Source of the DNA: Streptomyces sp. HUAS CB01
GTDB taxonomy: Bacteria; Actinomycetota; Actinomycetes; Streptomycetales; Streptomycetaceae
Length of the DNA stretch: 64,000 bases
Assembly: GCF_030406905.1 (NCBI RefSeq)
Contig: NZ_CP129137.1
Location: 1,739,001-1,803,000, forward strand
Direction of reading: 5' to 3'
Part shown: piece by piece, positions 30,106-38,679 of the stretch
Numbering within the stretch: position 1 is the first letter of the stretch
How the letters are laid out: the number at the start of each line of letters is the position of its first letter
The notes under the pieces: model-generated
What the model saw: only the letters and a program-made list of their open reading frames with translations
Databases searched by the model: none
Told to the model about the DNA's origin: nothing
Position numbers and translations under genes: made by a program

Positions 30106-31113
30106 TCAGGCCTCGACGCTGTCCTTCTCGGACGAGGACGCGGACGCGGCGGCGGCTTCCGCCTCCCGCTTCTCCTGCCTCCGGGAGGCGATGAGGCTCG
30201 TGATCGTGGTGATGATCAGGACACCGCAGATGACCGCCAGCGAGAACGGGATGGAGATCTCGGGGACGTGGACCCCGGACTCGTGCAGTGCGTGCAGCAC
30301 CAGTTTGACGCCGATGAAGCCGAGGATCACGGACAGGCCGTAACTGAGGTGGACCAGCTTCTTGAGCAGTCCGCCGATCAGGAAGTACAGCTGCCGCAGC
30401 CCCATCAGCGCGAAGGCGTTCGCCGTGAAGACGATGTACGGGTCCTGGGTGAGGCCGAAGATCGCGGGGATCGAGTCCAGCGCGAACAGCACGTCGGTGG
30501 TGCCGATGGCGAGCATGACGACCATCAGCGGCGTCAGCACCCGCTTGCCGTTGACGCGGATGAAGAGCTTGGTGCCGTGGTACCTGTCGGCGACGCCGAA
30601 CTTCCGCTCGATGGACTTGAGGAGCCTGTTCTCCTCGAACTCGTCCTCGTCCTCGTCGGAGCGCGCCTCCTGGATGAGCTTCCAGGCCGTGTAGATCAGG
30701 AACGCGCCGAAGATGTAGAAGACCCACGAGAAGCTGGCGATGATCGCGGCGCCCGCGGCGATGAAGATCGCCCGCAGGACCAGCGCGATGAGCACACCGA
30801 ACATCAGCACGCGCTGCTGGAGCTGCGACGGAACCGCGAACTTCGCCATGATCAGCACGAAGACGAAGAGGTTGTCGACGCTGAGCGACTTCTCGGTGAT
30901 GTAACCCGCGAAGAACTCGCCCGAGGCCTGGCTCTCACCCGCCATCAGCAGTCCGACGCCGAAGATCACTGCGAGGACGATCCAGACGATCGTCCAGATT
31001 CCCGCTTCCTTGATCGACACGTCATGGGGCTTGCGCCCGATGAAGAAGTCGACCGCGATCAGGGCGGAGAGACCAAGAATGGTCACCAGCCACATGGTCA
31101 ACGAAACGTCCAT
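30106..31113 (-). CDS. terC: TerC/Alx-family integral membrane protein
   Basis: A 335-residue membrane protein with about nine helices. The conserved acidic signatures ITEKSLSVDNLFVFVLI and ALDSIPAIFGLTQDPYIVFTANAFALMGLRQLYF are present. TerC/Alx proteins were first linked to tellurite resistance; several are now tied to manganese export or to metalation of exported proteins. The C-terminus is an Ala/Ser/Glu-rich cytoplasmic tail. A possible manganese riboswitch lies in the leader. It is separated from the terD genes by 425 bp, so it is probably its own transcript. Confidence 0.92.
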   Translation of the reverse strand: MDVSLTMWLVTILGLSALIAVDFFIGRKPHDVSIKEAGIWTIVWIVLAVIFGVGLLMAGESQASGEFFAGYITEKSLSVDNLFVFVLIMAKFAVPSQLQQRVLMFGVLIALVLRAIFIAAGAAIIASFSWVFYIFGAFLIYTAWKLIQEARSDEDEDEFEENRLLKSIERKFGVADRYHGTKLFIRVNGKRVLTPLMVVMLAIGTTDVLFALDSIPAIFGLTQDPYIVFTANAFALMGLRQLYFLIGGLLKKLVHLSYGLSVILGFIGVKLVLHALHESGVHVPEISIPFSLAVICGVLIITTITSLIASRRQEKREAEAAAASASSSEKDSVEA

Positions 31114-31222
31114 TGCGCCTCCGGCGTCGTACGGCTACTCACCAGCGTCGTCGCTGCCGGAGGTCTCTTCCACCCGTGTGGCTGGTCGCCGAACCACGGG
31201 CCGGCGCCCCGGGACCGCTCTG

Positions 31223-31271
31223 GGTCTGTCGGTCCGTACTGACGGGCACGCCGCAGGTGGGAGTACTCCCC
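31223..31271 (-). promoter_or_regulatory. candidate yybP-ykoY-like (Mn2+) riboswitch in the terC leader
   Basis: Reading leftwards, GGGGAGTA (31271-31264) is followed by a short CCGT/ACGG hairpin and then ACAGACC (31229-31223), about 110 nt before the terC start. GGGGAGUA and a 3' AGACC element are hallmarks of the yybP-ykoY aptamer, which commonly sits upstream of terC. The closing P1 helix is weak here, so this remains a candidate. Confidence 0.4.
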
Positions 31272-31435
31272 TCCGCCCGACGAACACTACCCGAAAAACC
31301 AAAGGACGGTAAAGGCGGGGGTAATGGAGGGTCAAAGTCCCAGCTCAACGGGCTGAGCCCGGCATCGTCCCACGGTGCGGACACGGCAGCACGGCGAACC
31401 CCGGGGCCTGCGGGGACACGGGGGCCGCGGGCCCG

Positions 31436-31489
31436 CACGGCAGCACGGCAGCAAGGCAGCAAGGCAGCACGCCAGCACGCCAGCACGCC
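31436..31489. repeat. short tandem repeat (CAGCACG/CAGCAAG-type)
   Basis: Seven or so 8-9-bp units, such as GGCAGCAC, GGCAGCAA and GCCAGCAC, follow one another just downstream of the TerD-FtsK-like gene stop. Confidence 0.6.
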
Positions 31490-31538
31490 GACGATGCGGC
31501 ACCGCCGGACGACCAGCGGCGGCGTTTGCCGCCGGAGC

Positions 31539-33509
31539 TCAGCGCCGCCAGGTCCGCCGTGCCTGTGCGACCTTCGCCAGCACCGCGCCGAGCACGTCAC
31601 TGCCCTCCGGGACCACCGGCGGCTCGTACGTCCAGGCGTGCTGGACCCATGGATCGGCCAGGTGGTCGTCCGGGACCGGGGTGATCCGCAGGAGGGAGCG
31701 CCACAGCGGATCGAGCACCGGCCCGTAGGCGGAGGCGTCCTCCCGGTCGGCCACCATCAGCAGATGGACGCCGACCGCGGGCCCCTCGTCGGCGAGGTAG
31801 CGGAGCTGCGTCACGGCCCGGTCGTCGAAGCCGTGCGGGAAGTCGTTGACGATCAGCAGCTGCTGGGCGGTGTCCAGGTCGGGCGGCAGCGCGTCGGCCG
31901 CGCCGCCGCGCACGGCCATCTGCACCAGGTCCACGCGTTGCGTGAGCTTCGCGAGCACCGCGGAGACGCCCTGGGCCCCGGCCGCGGGCGGCTCGTCCAG
32001 CACGCCCGAGCGCACCAGCGGGGTCAGTGGGCGCGCCGCCGAGCCCGCGGGGTCGATGACGTGCACGGTGAACTCCCCGGCCGGATAGACCGCGAGCAGC
32101 CGGGCCGCGTGGGCGACCGCGGTGTCCACGGCGAGCGCGCGCAGTCGCGCCTCGTCCAGCGTCACGGCGGTCTCCGACGTGCTCCGGCCGCTGTCCACCC
32201 ACAGGCCGCGCTCCAGCGGCAGCCGGACCAGCATCGGGATCCGCAGCTCGGGCCGCTCGGGGAGGTGGAGGTCGCCGAGGCGGAGGGCCATCGGGATCTC
32301 CATCGGTACGCGGTAGCCGTGCCAGACCGGGCTGTCCCAGCGGGCGAACGCCGGCGGCAGGGCGGGCTCGACGACCTCGGACTCGGCGGCCAGCTGCGCG
32401 AGGTCGCGGTCGAGGACTTCGCGGGCGCGTCCCGTGAGTTCGTCGTGCTTGGCCCGGGCCGCCTCACGGGCTCCGTCCCCCGCGCCGGCGATCCGGCTGC
32501 GCGGGTCGGACAGGGCGCGGTCGAGCTCCTGGTCGAGCCGTGAATCGGCGAAGTCCACCGCGCTGCGGTACGCGGCCGTCGTGCGGGCCAGGTCCTCGAA
32601 CATGCCCCACACCTGGTTGTACAGCCGCTCCTCCATGGACCAGCCGGTGGCGTCGCCCGCGACGGGCACCGGCGGCCGGCCGGGCTCGGCGGGCGGGACT
32701 GCCGGGGGCGGGGGCGGCGGCGCGGCGGACTGCCGGCGCGGGTGCGTGTAGTCGATGGGGCCGCCGTGCGTCTGGGCCGACGGCTGCGGTGTCGCCGGGT
32801 CCGATGGCCGCCGGCCCGGCCCTTCCGCGGATCCCGCGCCGGCGGCGGGCGCCGGGCCGGGATCCGCGGAGGAGCCGGGGTCGCCCGCGGTGGCGGCTGC
32901 GGCCGCGTTGTGCCGTACCTCCGACGTCCGGGGCGGGGGCGTGCCGACGGTGCGCGCGAGCCCGGACGCGACGGATTCCTGGACGACCGCTGCGAGTTCG
33001 CCCGCGCGGTCGAGGCCCTGGTCGGTGAGGCACGCGGCGAGGCCGCCCGCGTACCCCTGGCCGACCGCGCGGACCTTCCACGCCCCCTGACGCCGGTAGA
33101 GCTCCAGGGCCACGACGGCGGACTCGGAGTCCAGGCCGGTGACCGTGTAGCTGGCGATCTCGTCGCCGTCCGGGGGGCCGACGGTGACGAAGGGGGCGGC
33201 GACCGCCCCGAAGCGGACGGGGCACCCCGGGCCCATCGGCAGCGCCAGCAGCACCGTCACCCGATGGACCGAGGCGGGCACGGCGTTCAGGTCGACGGCC
33301 AGCAGATGGTCGGCGGTGGCCTGGCGGGAGACCTCGACGCCGGGCAGGGCAGGCTGGGCGGGGTGGGCGACCCACTCGGTGCCCGGTACCCGGCCGTCCT
33401 CGTCGCTCAGCGCGGCGGCGGCCACGACCGGCTTGCCGGCCGACACCCGGATGTCGAGTCGGGTGTGGGGCAAGGGATGGTTCTGCCCCCTGACCAGCTC
33501 GGCCGTCAT
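31539..33509 (-). CDS. TerD-domain protein with degenerate FtsK-like C-terminal module
   Basis: A 656-residue protein. Residues about 1-190 form a TerD-like beta domain (VEVSRQATADHLLAVDLNAVP, VTGLDSESAVVALELYRRQGAWKVRAVGQGYAGGL). A Pro/Ala-rich linker follows to about 290. The rest resembles FtsK/EccC ATPases: PVPVEIPM-like RVPMEIPMALRLGDLHL, a P-loop position near 435 reading GLWVDSGRSTSE with no GKS/T, and LLIVNDFPHGFDD in the Walker B place. The ATPase is therefore probably inactive. It lies 118 bp after terD. A role in a tellurite/stress (Ter) complex is inferred from context. Confidence 0.82.
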   Translation of the reverse strand: MTAELVRGQNHPLPHTRLDIRVSAGKPVVAAAALSDEDGRVPGTEWVAHPAQPALPGVEVSRQATADHLLAVDLNAVPASVHRVTVLLALPMGPGCPVRFGAVAAPFVTVGPPDGDEIASYTVTGLDSESAVVALELYRRQGAWKVRAVGQGYAGGLAACLTDQGLDRAGELAAVVQESVASGLARTVGTPPPRTSEVRHNAAAAATAGDPGSSADPGPAPAAGAGSAEGPGRRPSDPATPQPSAQTHGGPIDYTHPRRQSAAPPPPPPAVPPAEPGRPPVPVAGDATGWSMEERLYNQVWGMFEDLARTTAAYRSAVDFADSRLDQELDRALSDPRSRIAGAGDGAREAARAKHDELTGRAREVLDRDLAQLAAESEVVEPALPPAFARWDSPVWHGYRVPMEIPMALRLGDLHLPERPELRIPMLVRLPLERGLWVDSGRSTSETAVTLDEARLRALAVDTAVAHAARLLAVYPAGEFTVHVIDPAGSAARPLTPLVRSGVLDEPPAAGAQGVSAVLAKLTQRVDLVQMAVRGGAADALPPDLDTAQQLLIVNDFPHGFDDRAVTQLRYLADEGPAVGVHLLMVADREDASAYGPVLDPLWRSLLRITPVPDDHLADPWVQHAWTYEPPVVPEGSDVLGAVLAKVAQARRTWRR

Positions 33510-33540
33510 CGCCTTCGTCCCCCTCGGTGGTGTGCGGAGC

Positions 33541-33571
33541 AGCTCCCGGCGGCCTGCCGCCTCCGGGAGCT
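33541..33571 (-). terminator. hairpin between terD and the TerD-FtsK-like gene
   Basis: AGCTCCCGG pairs with CCGGGAGCT around an inner GGC/GCC stem (33541-33571), about 57 bp past the terD stop. It may terminate or attenuate before the next gene. Confidence 0.6.
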
Positions 33572-33627
33572 GCGTGGCCGCGGCGGACGCCGCCGCGGCC
33601 TCTGGTGCGGAGCGATGTTCCGCGTGT

Positions 33628-34260
33628 CTACAGGTGCGGCAGGATCGACGGCATCAGGTCCTGGAACGTACGGCCGTTGGCCGGGTTGCCCAGGGCGGTC
33701 ATCTGCCAGCCGGAGCCGGCGCGGTGCACCTTGGCCATGATCTGGGCGGTGTACTGGCCGCCGCCGTCCAGGGTGTAGCGGGCGAGCTCCTGGCCGTTGG
33801 TCTCGTCCACGATGCGGCAGAACGCGTTCTGCACTTCCTGGAAGGTCTGGCCGGTGAAGGAGTTGACGGTGAACACGATCTGGTCGATGTGCACCGGCAC
33901 CCGCTGCAGGTCGACGAGGATCGCCTCGTCGTCGCCGCCCTGACCGGCACCGCCGACCAGGTTGTCGCCGGTGTGGCGGACCGATCCGTCGTCGCTCACG
34001 AGGTGCCGGAAGAAGACCACGTCCACCGGCTGCTTGTCGGCGAAGAGCACCGCCGAGGCGTCCAGGTCGACCTCGCGGGTGCGCGACCCGAACAGTCCAC
34101 GCCGGGGCGCCGCCTGCCAGCCGAGGCCCATCCGCACCGCGGTGAGGGTGCCGCCGCCCTTCTTCTCCAGGCTGATGGCCTGTCCCTTGGTCAGATTGAC
34201 GCCGGGACCCCCGGGCGCATTGCCCTTGGATACGTCCACCACGCGCTGTCCCCTCTCCAT
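33628..34260 (-). CDS. terD: TerD-family protein
   Basis: A 210-residue TerD-family protein: VNLTKGQAISLEKKGGG opens the domain, with GLGWQ, FGSRTREVDLDASAVLFAD, calcium-type acidic loops (GDDEAILVDLQRVP) and VNSFTGQTFQEVQNAFCRIVDE. TerD proteins bind Ca2+ and act in tellurite, phage and stress resistance systems, and in Streptomyces also in development. The ATG at 34260 is used; GTG at 34242, with AGAGGGGA 6 nt upstream, is an equally good alternative that would shorten the protein by six residues. Confidence 0.9.
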   Translation of the reverse strand: MERGQRVVDVSKGNAPGGPGVNLTKGQAISLEKKGGGTLTAVRMGLGWQAAPRRGLFGSRTREVDLDASAVLFADKQPVDVVFFRHLVSDDGSVRHTGDNLVGGAGQGGDDEAILVDLQRVPVHIDQIVFTVNSFTGQTFQEVQNAFCRIVDETNGQELARYTLDGGGQYTAQIMAKVHRAGSGWQMTALGNPANGRTFQDLMPSILPHL

Positions 34261-34371
34261 GGTTCCCCCGCAACCGTCCGTGTGTGCGGTTGCCTGTACC
34301 CTACGCAGTCACCCCGACGGCGCAGCAGACTCGGTGCGCTTTTGTGGCGGTGTTGAGACACGGGCCACGGC

Positions 34372-36531
34372 TCAGGCGATACCGGCTTCCTTCATCTGCC
34401 GCAGCTCCTTCTTCAGTTCGCCGACCTCGTCGCGCAGGCGTGCGGCGACCTCGAACTGGAGCTCCGCCGCCGCGGCGCGCATCCGGTCCGTCATCTCCTC
34501 GATGATCCCGGCCAGTTCGGCGGCCGGCCGGTCGCTCGTGATCGCTCCCTTGCCCGCCTTCGCGGACTTGCCGGCCTTGGCGCCCTTGCCGTCGGCCCCC
34601 TTGACGGCGTGCGCGGCCAGCGACGGAACGGGTGCCTTGGCCCCCTTGCCGTCCTTGCCCTGCCGATAGCCGCTGCCGAGCAGCTGCTCGGTGTCGACCT
34701 CCTCGCGGGCGATGGTGGCGACGATGTCGTTGATCTTCTTGCGCAGCGGCTGCGGGTCGATGCCGTTCGCCTCGTTGTACGCGATCTGCTTGGCCCGGCG
34801 CCGGTTGGTCTCCTCGATCGCCTTCTCCATCGCCGGAGTGATCTTGTCGGCGTACATGTGGACCTGGCCGGAGACATTGCGCGCCGCGCGGCCGATGGTC
34901 TGGATCAGCGAGGTGCCCGAGCGCAGGAAGCCCTCCTTGTCGGCGTCGAGGATCGCCACCAGCGACACCTCGGGGAGGTCGAGGCCCTCACGGAGGAGGT
35001 TGATGCCGACCAGGACGTCGTACTCACCGGCGCGCAGTTCGCGCAGCAGCTCGATCCGGCGGAGCGTGTCGACGTCGCTGTGCAGATAGCGGACCCGGAC
35101 GCCCAGCTCCAGGAAGTAGTCCGTCAGGTCCTCCGCCATCTTCTTGGTGAGCGTGGTGACGAGGACCCGCTCGTCCTTCTCGGTGCGCGTGCGGATCTCG
35201 TGCACCAGGTCGTCGATCTGGCCCTCGGTCGGCTTGACGACCACCTCCGGGTCGACCAGGCCGGTGGGACGGATGATCTGCTCGACGGAACCGTCGCCGC
35301 GGGAGAGCTCGTAGGCGCCGGGCGTCGCCGACAGATAGACCGTCTGCCCGATCCGCTCCTGGAACTCCTCCCACTTCAGCGGCCGGTTGTCGAGGGCGGA
35401 GGGCAGCCGGAAGCCGTGCTCGACGAGGGTGCGCTTGCGGGAGGCGTCGCCCTCGTACATGGCGCCGATCTGCGGGACCGTCACATGGGACTCGTCGATG
35501 ACCAGGAGGAAGTCCTCCGGGAAGTAGTCGAGGAGCGTGTTCGGCGCGCTGCCCGGCAGGCGGCCGTCGAAGTGCATCGAGTAGTTCTCGACACCGGAGC
35601 AGGTGCCGATCTGGCGCAGCATCTCGATGTCGTACGTGGTGCGCATCCGCAGCCGCTGGGCCTCCAGGAGCTTGCCCTGCTTCTCCAGCTCCGCGAGGCG
35701 TTCCTCGAGCTCGCGCTCGATCCCGGTGATCGCCTTCTCCATCCGCTCCGGACCCGCCACATAGTGGCTGGCCGGGAAGACGTACAGCTCGCGGTCGTCG
35801 CTGATGACCTCGCCCGTGATCGGGTGGAGTGTGGACAGCGCCTCGATCTCGTCGCCGAACATCTCGATCCGGACGGCGAGCTCCTCGTACACCGGGAAGA
35901 TCTCGATGGTGTCGCCGCGGACCCGGAAGGTGCCCCGGGTGAAGGCGAGGTCGTTGCGCGCGTACTGGATGTCCACGAAGCGGCGCAGCAGCTGGTCGCG
36001 GTCGATCTCGTCGCCGACCCGCAGCGGCACCATGCGGTCCACGTACTCCTGCGGGGTGCCGAGGCCGTAGATGCACGAGACGGAGGCGACCACCACGACG
36101 TCCCTGCGGGTCAGCAGGGAGTTCGTGGCGGAGTGGCGCAGCCGCTCGACCTCCTCGTTGATCGAGGAGTCCTTCTCGATGTAGGTGTCCGACTGCGGGA
36201 CGTAGGCCTCGGGCTGGTAGTAGTCGTAGTACGAGACGAAGTACTCGACGGCGTTGTTCGGCAGCAGCTCGCGGAACTCGTTCGCCAGCTGGGCGGCCAG
36301 CGTCTTGTTGGGCGCCATCACGAGGGTCGGGCGCTGGAGCTTCTCGATCATCCAGGCCGTGGTGGCCGACTTGCCGGTGCCGGTCGCACCCAGCAGGACG
36401 ACGTCCTTCTCGCCCGCGCGGACCCGCCGGTCGAGCTCGGCGATGGCCGCGGGCTGGTCACCGCTGGGCTTGTAGGGGCTGACGACCTCGAAGGGCGCCA
36501 TCGTGCGTTCGATCTCGGTAACGGGCCGCAT
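34372..36531 (-). CDS. uvrB: excinuclease ABC subunit B
   Basis: A 719-residue UvrB, the damage-verifying helicase of nucleotide excision repair. Walker A is GATGTGKS (48-55); [23 protein letters not shown] is the beta-hairpin region that wedges into [13 protein letters not shown] is motif II; the C-terminal UVR motif ([32 protein letters not shown]) recruits UvrC. A Lys/Gly/Ala-rich linker ([10 protein letters not shown] ... GKSAKAGKG) precedes UVR. The ATG at 36531 is 7 bp after the -10 of a damage-type promoter. Confidence 0.97.
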   Translation of the reverse strand: MRPVTEIERTMAPFEVVSPYKPSGDQPAAIAELDRRVRAGEKDVVLLGATGTGKSATTAWMIEKLQRPTLVMAPNKTLAAQLANEFRELLPNNAVEYFVSYYDYYQPEAYVPQSDTYIEKDSSINEEVERLRHSATNSLLTRRDVVVVASVSCIYGLGTPQEYVDRMVPLRVGDEIDRDQLLRRFVDIQYARNDLAFTRGTFRVRGDTIEIFPVYEELAVRIEMFGDEIEALSTLHPITGEVISDDRELYVFPASHYVAGPERMEKAITGIERELEERLAELEKQGKLLEAQRLRMRTTYDIEMLRQIGTCSGVENYSMHFDGRLPGSAPNTLLDYFPEDFLLVIDESHVTVPQIGAMYEGDASRKRTLVEHGFRLPSALDNRPLKWEEFQERIGQTVYLSATPGAYELSRGDGSVEQIIRPTGLVDPEVVVKPTEGQIDDLVHEIRTRTEKDERVLVTTLTKKMAEDLTDYFLELGVRVRYLHSDVDTLRRIELLRELRAGEYDVLVGINLLREGLDLPEVSLVAILDADKEGFLRSGTSLIQTIGRAARNVSGQVHMYADKITPAMEKAIEETNRRRAKQIAYNEANGIDPQPLRKKINDIVATIAREEVDTEQLLGSGYRQGKDGKGAKAPVPSLAAHAVKGADGKGAKAGKSAKAGKGAITSDRPAAELAGIIEEMTDRMRAAAAELQFEVAARLRDEVGELKKELRQMKEAGIA

Positions 36532-36538
36532 GCCATCA

Positions 36539-36561
36539 ACCGTACGACCCCCCACTGACAA
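36539..36561 (-). promoter_or_regulatory. PafBC/RecA-NDp-type DNA-damage promoter of uvrB
   Basis: Reading leftwards: TTGTCAGTGGG, 6 bp, TACGGT, 7 bp, ATG. Ten of 11 upstream bases match the recalled consensus TTGTCAGTGGC, with TAcGGT at -10. A leaderless mRNA is predicted. Confidence 0.8.
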
Positions 36562-36635
36562 CCGGGCCCGACCGGTCCCGCGCCGGGCGGCCGCCGTGCG
36601 CGGCGCGCCGTGGCGGGGACGGCGTCACGTGGGAC

Positions 36636-36811
36636 GCGCCGGTGCACGTCGGGCGGCCCCGTGCGGATGGGTGCCGTCAGCGCCGGTGCACGTCGGGCGG
36701 CCCCGTGCGGATGGGTGCCGTCAGCGCCGGTGCACGTCGGGCGGCCCCGTGCGGGTGGGTGCCGTCAGCGCCGGTGCACGTCGGGCGGCCCCGTGCGGGT
36801 GGGTGCCGTCA
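36636..36811. repeat. four tandem copies of a 44-bp unit
   Basis: Units begin at 36636, 36680, 36724 and 36768. They are identical except that copies 1-2 have GCGGATGGG and copies 3-4 have GCGGGTGGG. Each unit has GCACG and CGTGC arms 11 bp apart. Since 44 is not divisible by 3, the array is not a conserved reading frame. It lies between the uvrB promoter and the 3' end of the MHYT gene. Confidence 0.95.
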
Positions 36812-36829
36812 GGGCCGGCGGGCGCGCTG

Positions 36830-37690
36830 TCAGCCGCGTCGGGCTTCCCGCGAGGGCGCCGACCAGTTCGCCGGCTCGCCGTAGGAGGGCCGCCGCTGCG
36901 CGGGCACGCCCGCGGCGGCCGCCCGCCCCGTGGCGGGAGCGTGCCGGGTGTCCGGGGTGCCGGTGAGAAGCGCGGGGTCGGACATGACGATCACCGCGGC
37001 CAGGACCAGGAACACCGCGGGCCCGACCAGCATCGGGGCGAGGAGGGCGACGGGTGCGTCACCGCCGCCGGAGGGCGACGCGGCACCGTGCACATGGACG
37101 GTGACGGCCGCCATGCCGGTGTAGTGCATGCCGCTCACCGCCACGCCCATCACCAGGCCGGCGCCGAGGCTCGGCAGGAAGCCGTGGACGGACACCGCCG
37201 CCCACAGTGCGGCGGTCGCCGCCACCACGGCGATCACCACCGACAGGGCCACGGTCGGGGTGTCGTACTCGAGTCGCCCCCTGAGCTGCATCCCGGCCAT
37301 GCCCAGGTAGTGCACGGTCGCGATGCCGAGGCCCGTGATCATGCCTCCGGTGACCAGGGCCATCGTGTTCGCGCCGCGGTGGCCGACGACGAAGATCCCG
37401 ATCGCTGTCATGACGACGGCGACGCCCAGGCTGGCGAAGGTGACCACGGGGTCGTAGCTGATCGGCACCTCGTCGACGGAGAAGCCCGTCATGGCCACGA
37501 AGTGCATCGTCCAGATCCCGGAACCGATGGAGACGGCGCCGAGCGCCAGCCAGCCCGGCCGTACCGAGCCCCCGCTCCGCAGCGCCCTGGTCGTGCAGCG
37601 CAGCCCTAGCACACCGCCGAGGCACGCCATGAGGTACGCGGCCACAGGCGTGATGAGCCCGTGGCTGAAACCGTCCACTGTGCCCTGCAT
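36830..37690 (-). CDS. MHYT-domain integral membrane sensor protein
   Basis: A 286-residue membrane protein with seven or eight helices. MHYT-type signatures recur: WTMHFVAMTGF, ATVHYLGMAGMQ and SGMHYTGMAAVTVHVHG. In other bacteria this sensor domain, thought to bind metal and detect O2, CO or NO, precedes GGDEF/EAL or histidine kinase modules; here it stands alone, with only a Pro/Arg/Ala-rich cytoplasmic tail. The ATG at 37690 (MQGTVDGFSHG) is used because the sequence before it has no membrane or domain character. Confidence 0.88.
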   Translation of the reverse strand: MQGTVDGFSHGLITPVAAYLMACLGGVLGLRCTTRALRSGGSVRPGWLALGAVSIGSGIWTMHFVAMTGFSVDEVPISYDPVVTFASLGVAVVMTAIGIFVVGHRGANTMALVTGGMITGLGIATVHYLGMAGMQLRGRLEYDTPTVALSVVIAVVAATAALWAAVSVHGFLPSLGAGLVMGVAVSGMHYTGMAAVTVHVHGAASPSGGGDAPVALLAPMLVGPAVFLVLAAVIVMSDPALLTGTPDTRHAPATGRAAAAGVPAQRRPSYGEPANWSAPSREARRG

Positions 37691-37761
37691 CGCGCTATGC
37701 CCTTCGCCCCATGTGTCGCCAGGTGTCCTCGTGCGTCCCGTCGAGAAGGCCGTCCGGGGCG

Positions 37762-37789
37762 AGCGTATGGCGAGCGCCTCGGCAAGCAA
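37762..37789 (-). promoter_or_regulatory. predicted promoter of the MHYT gene
   Basis: Reading leftwards, TTGCTT (37789-37784), 16 bp, TACGCT (37767-37762). The leader would be about 65 nt. Confidence 0.5.
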
Positions 37790-38039
37790 ACATCGGGAGG
37801 GAGATTTACCGCGAGGAAACCGTGGAGCGGGAGCCGCAGCGCGAGGGTTCCGTTCAACTTGTGGCCATCCTGCGACCGTACGTGACCGGTCGGCGAGCCC
37901 GTTGAACGTTGATCGGTCCGGCTGCCCGGCCCGGGCGTCGCCGGCCGGGGTCCGGCAGCCCCGGCGGCACCGGCCCGCCAGGGGTCCGGTGCCGGTCGGC
38001 CGAGGGCTTGCGTGCGGGGTTCCCCCCGGGCCGGGGCGG

Positions 38040-38062
38040 CTGTCGGTGCCCGGCCGTACGGT
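38040..38062 (+). promoter_or_regulatory. PafBC/RecA-NDp-type promoter of the ogt-type gene
   Basis: CTGTCGGTGCC (38040-38050), 6 bp, TACGGT (38057-38062), then 7 bp to the ATG. Eight of 11 upstream bases match the recalled TTGTCAGTGGC consensus, in the same geometry as uvrB and uvrC. Confidence 0.65.
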
Positions 38063-38069
38063 GGTCCGC

Positions 38070-38606
38070 ATGAAGAGCTTCGAGTGGGCGGTCGTGGACT
38101 CCGGCATCGGGCCGCTGCTGCTCGCCGCGACCGAGGACGGGCTGGTGAGCGTCTCCTTCCATGCCCACGAGCCGGTGCGGGACAGGGCCCTGGAGCACCT
38201 CGCGTCCCGCCTCGGCCGCCGGCCGGTCGAGGACGCGACGGGGTCGGGCCGGCTGGCCGAGCCGATACGCCTGCTCGCGGAGTACTTCGCGGGGCGGCGG
38301 ACGCAGTTCGGGCTGCCGCTGGACTGGTCGCTGACGTCCGGCTTCAACCGCCGGGTGCTGCGCGAGCTCGCGGAGTCCGTGCCGTACGGGACGGTCGTGG
38401 GGTACGGGGAGCTGGCCGACCGGGTGGGCCGTCCCGGCGCCGCCCAGGCCGTGGGCGCGGCGATGGGTTCGAACCCCCTGCCCCTGGTGGTGCCGTGCCA
38501 CCGGGTGGTGGAGAGCGACGGCGGCCTGGGCGGGTTCGGCGGTGGTCCGGAGACCAAGCGGAAGCTGCTGGCGCTGGAGGGCGTGCTGCCCCAGCCGCTC
38601 TTCTGA
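38070..38606 (+). CDS. ogt: methylated-DNA--[protein]-cysteine S-methyltransferase
   Basis: A 178-residue suicide enzyme that removes O6-alkyl groups from guanine. The acceptor is C143 in LVVPCHRVVESDGGLGGFGGG; the helix-turn-helix region PYGTVVGYGELADRVGRPGAAQAVG precedes it. N-terminal domain is of the short Ogt type without an Ada regulatory part. The ATG at 38070 lies 7 bp after a -10 hexamer and has no ribosome site, so leaderless translation is likely. Confidence 0.94.
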   Translation: MKSFEWAVVDSGIGPLLLAATEDGLVSVSFHAHEPVRDRALEHLASRLGRRPVEDATGSGRLAEPIRLLAEYFAGRRTQFGLPLDWSLTSGFNRRVLRELAESVPYGTVVGYGELADRVGRPGAAQAVGAAMGSNPLPLVVPCHRVVESDGGLGGFGGGPETKRKLLALEGVLPQPLF

Positions 38607-38679
38607 CCGCCCCGGCCGCGCGGACCGCACGCGGCCGCCGGGGATGCCGTGGAGGGGAGGTCACTGGCACACTGCGGCA

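Larger units (their letters stand above)
31114..31538. other. 425-bp terC leader and intergenic region
   Basis: The left half is the terC leader with the riboswitch candidate and a GGAGG ribosome site at about 31120. The right half (31374-31500) is non-coding and carries a degenerate short tandem repeat of CAGCACG / CAGCAAG units at 31436-31489. No gene is supported. Confidence 0.6.
37691..38069. other. 379-bp region between MHYT and ogt-type genes (divergent)
   Basis: It holds the predicted MHYT promoter (37762-37789) and, at the right end, the ogt promoter. GTTCAAC (37852-37858) and GTTGAAC (37901-37907) form a widely spaced inverted repeat. I see no gene. Confidence 0.5.

Noticed and set aside
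36602..36966. Repeat protein encoded by the 44-bp array
   Set aside because: 44 is not a multiple of three, so successive copies are read in different frames and no stable protein repeat exists.
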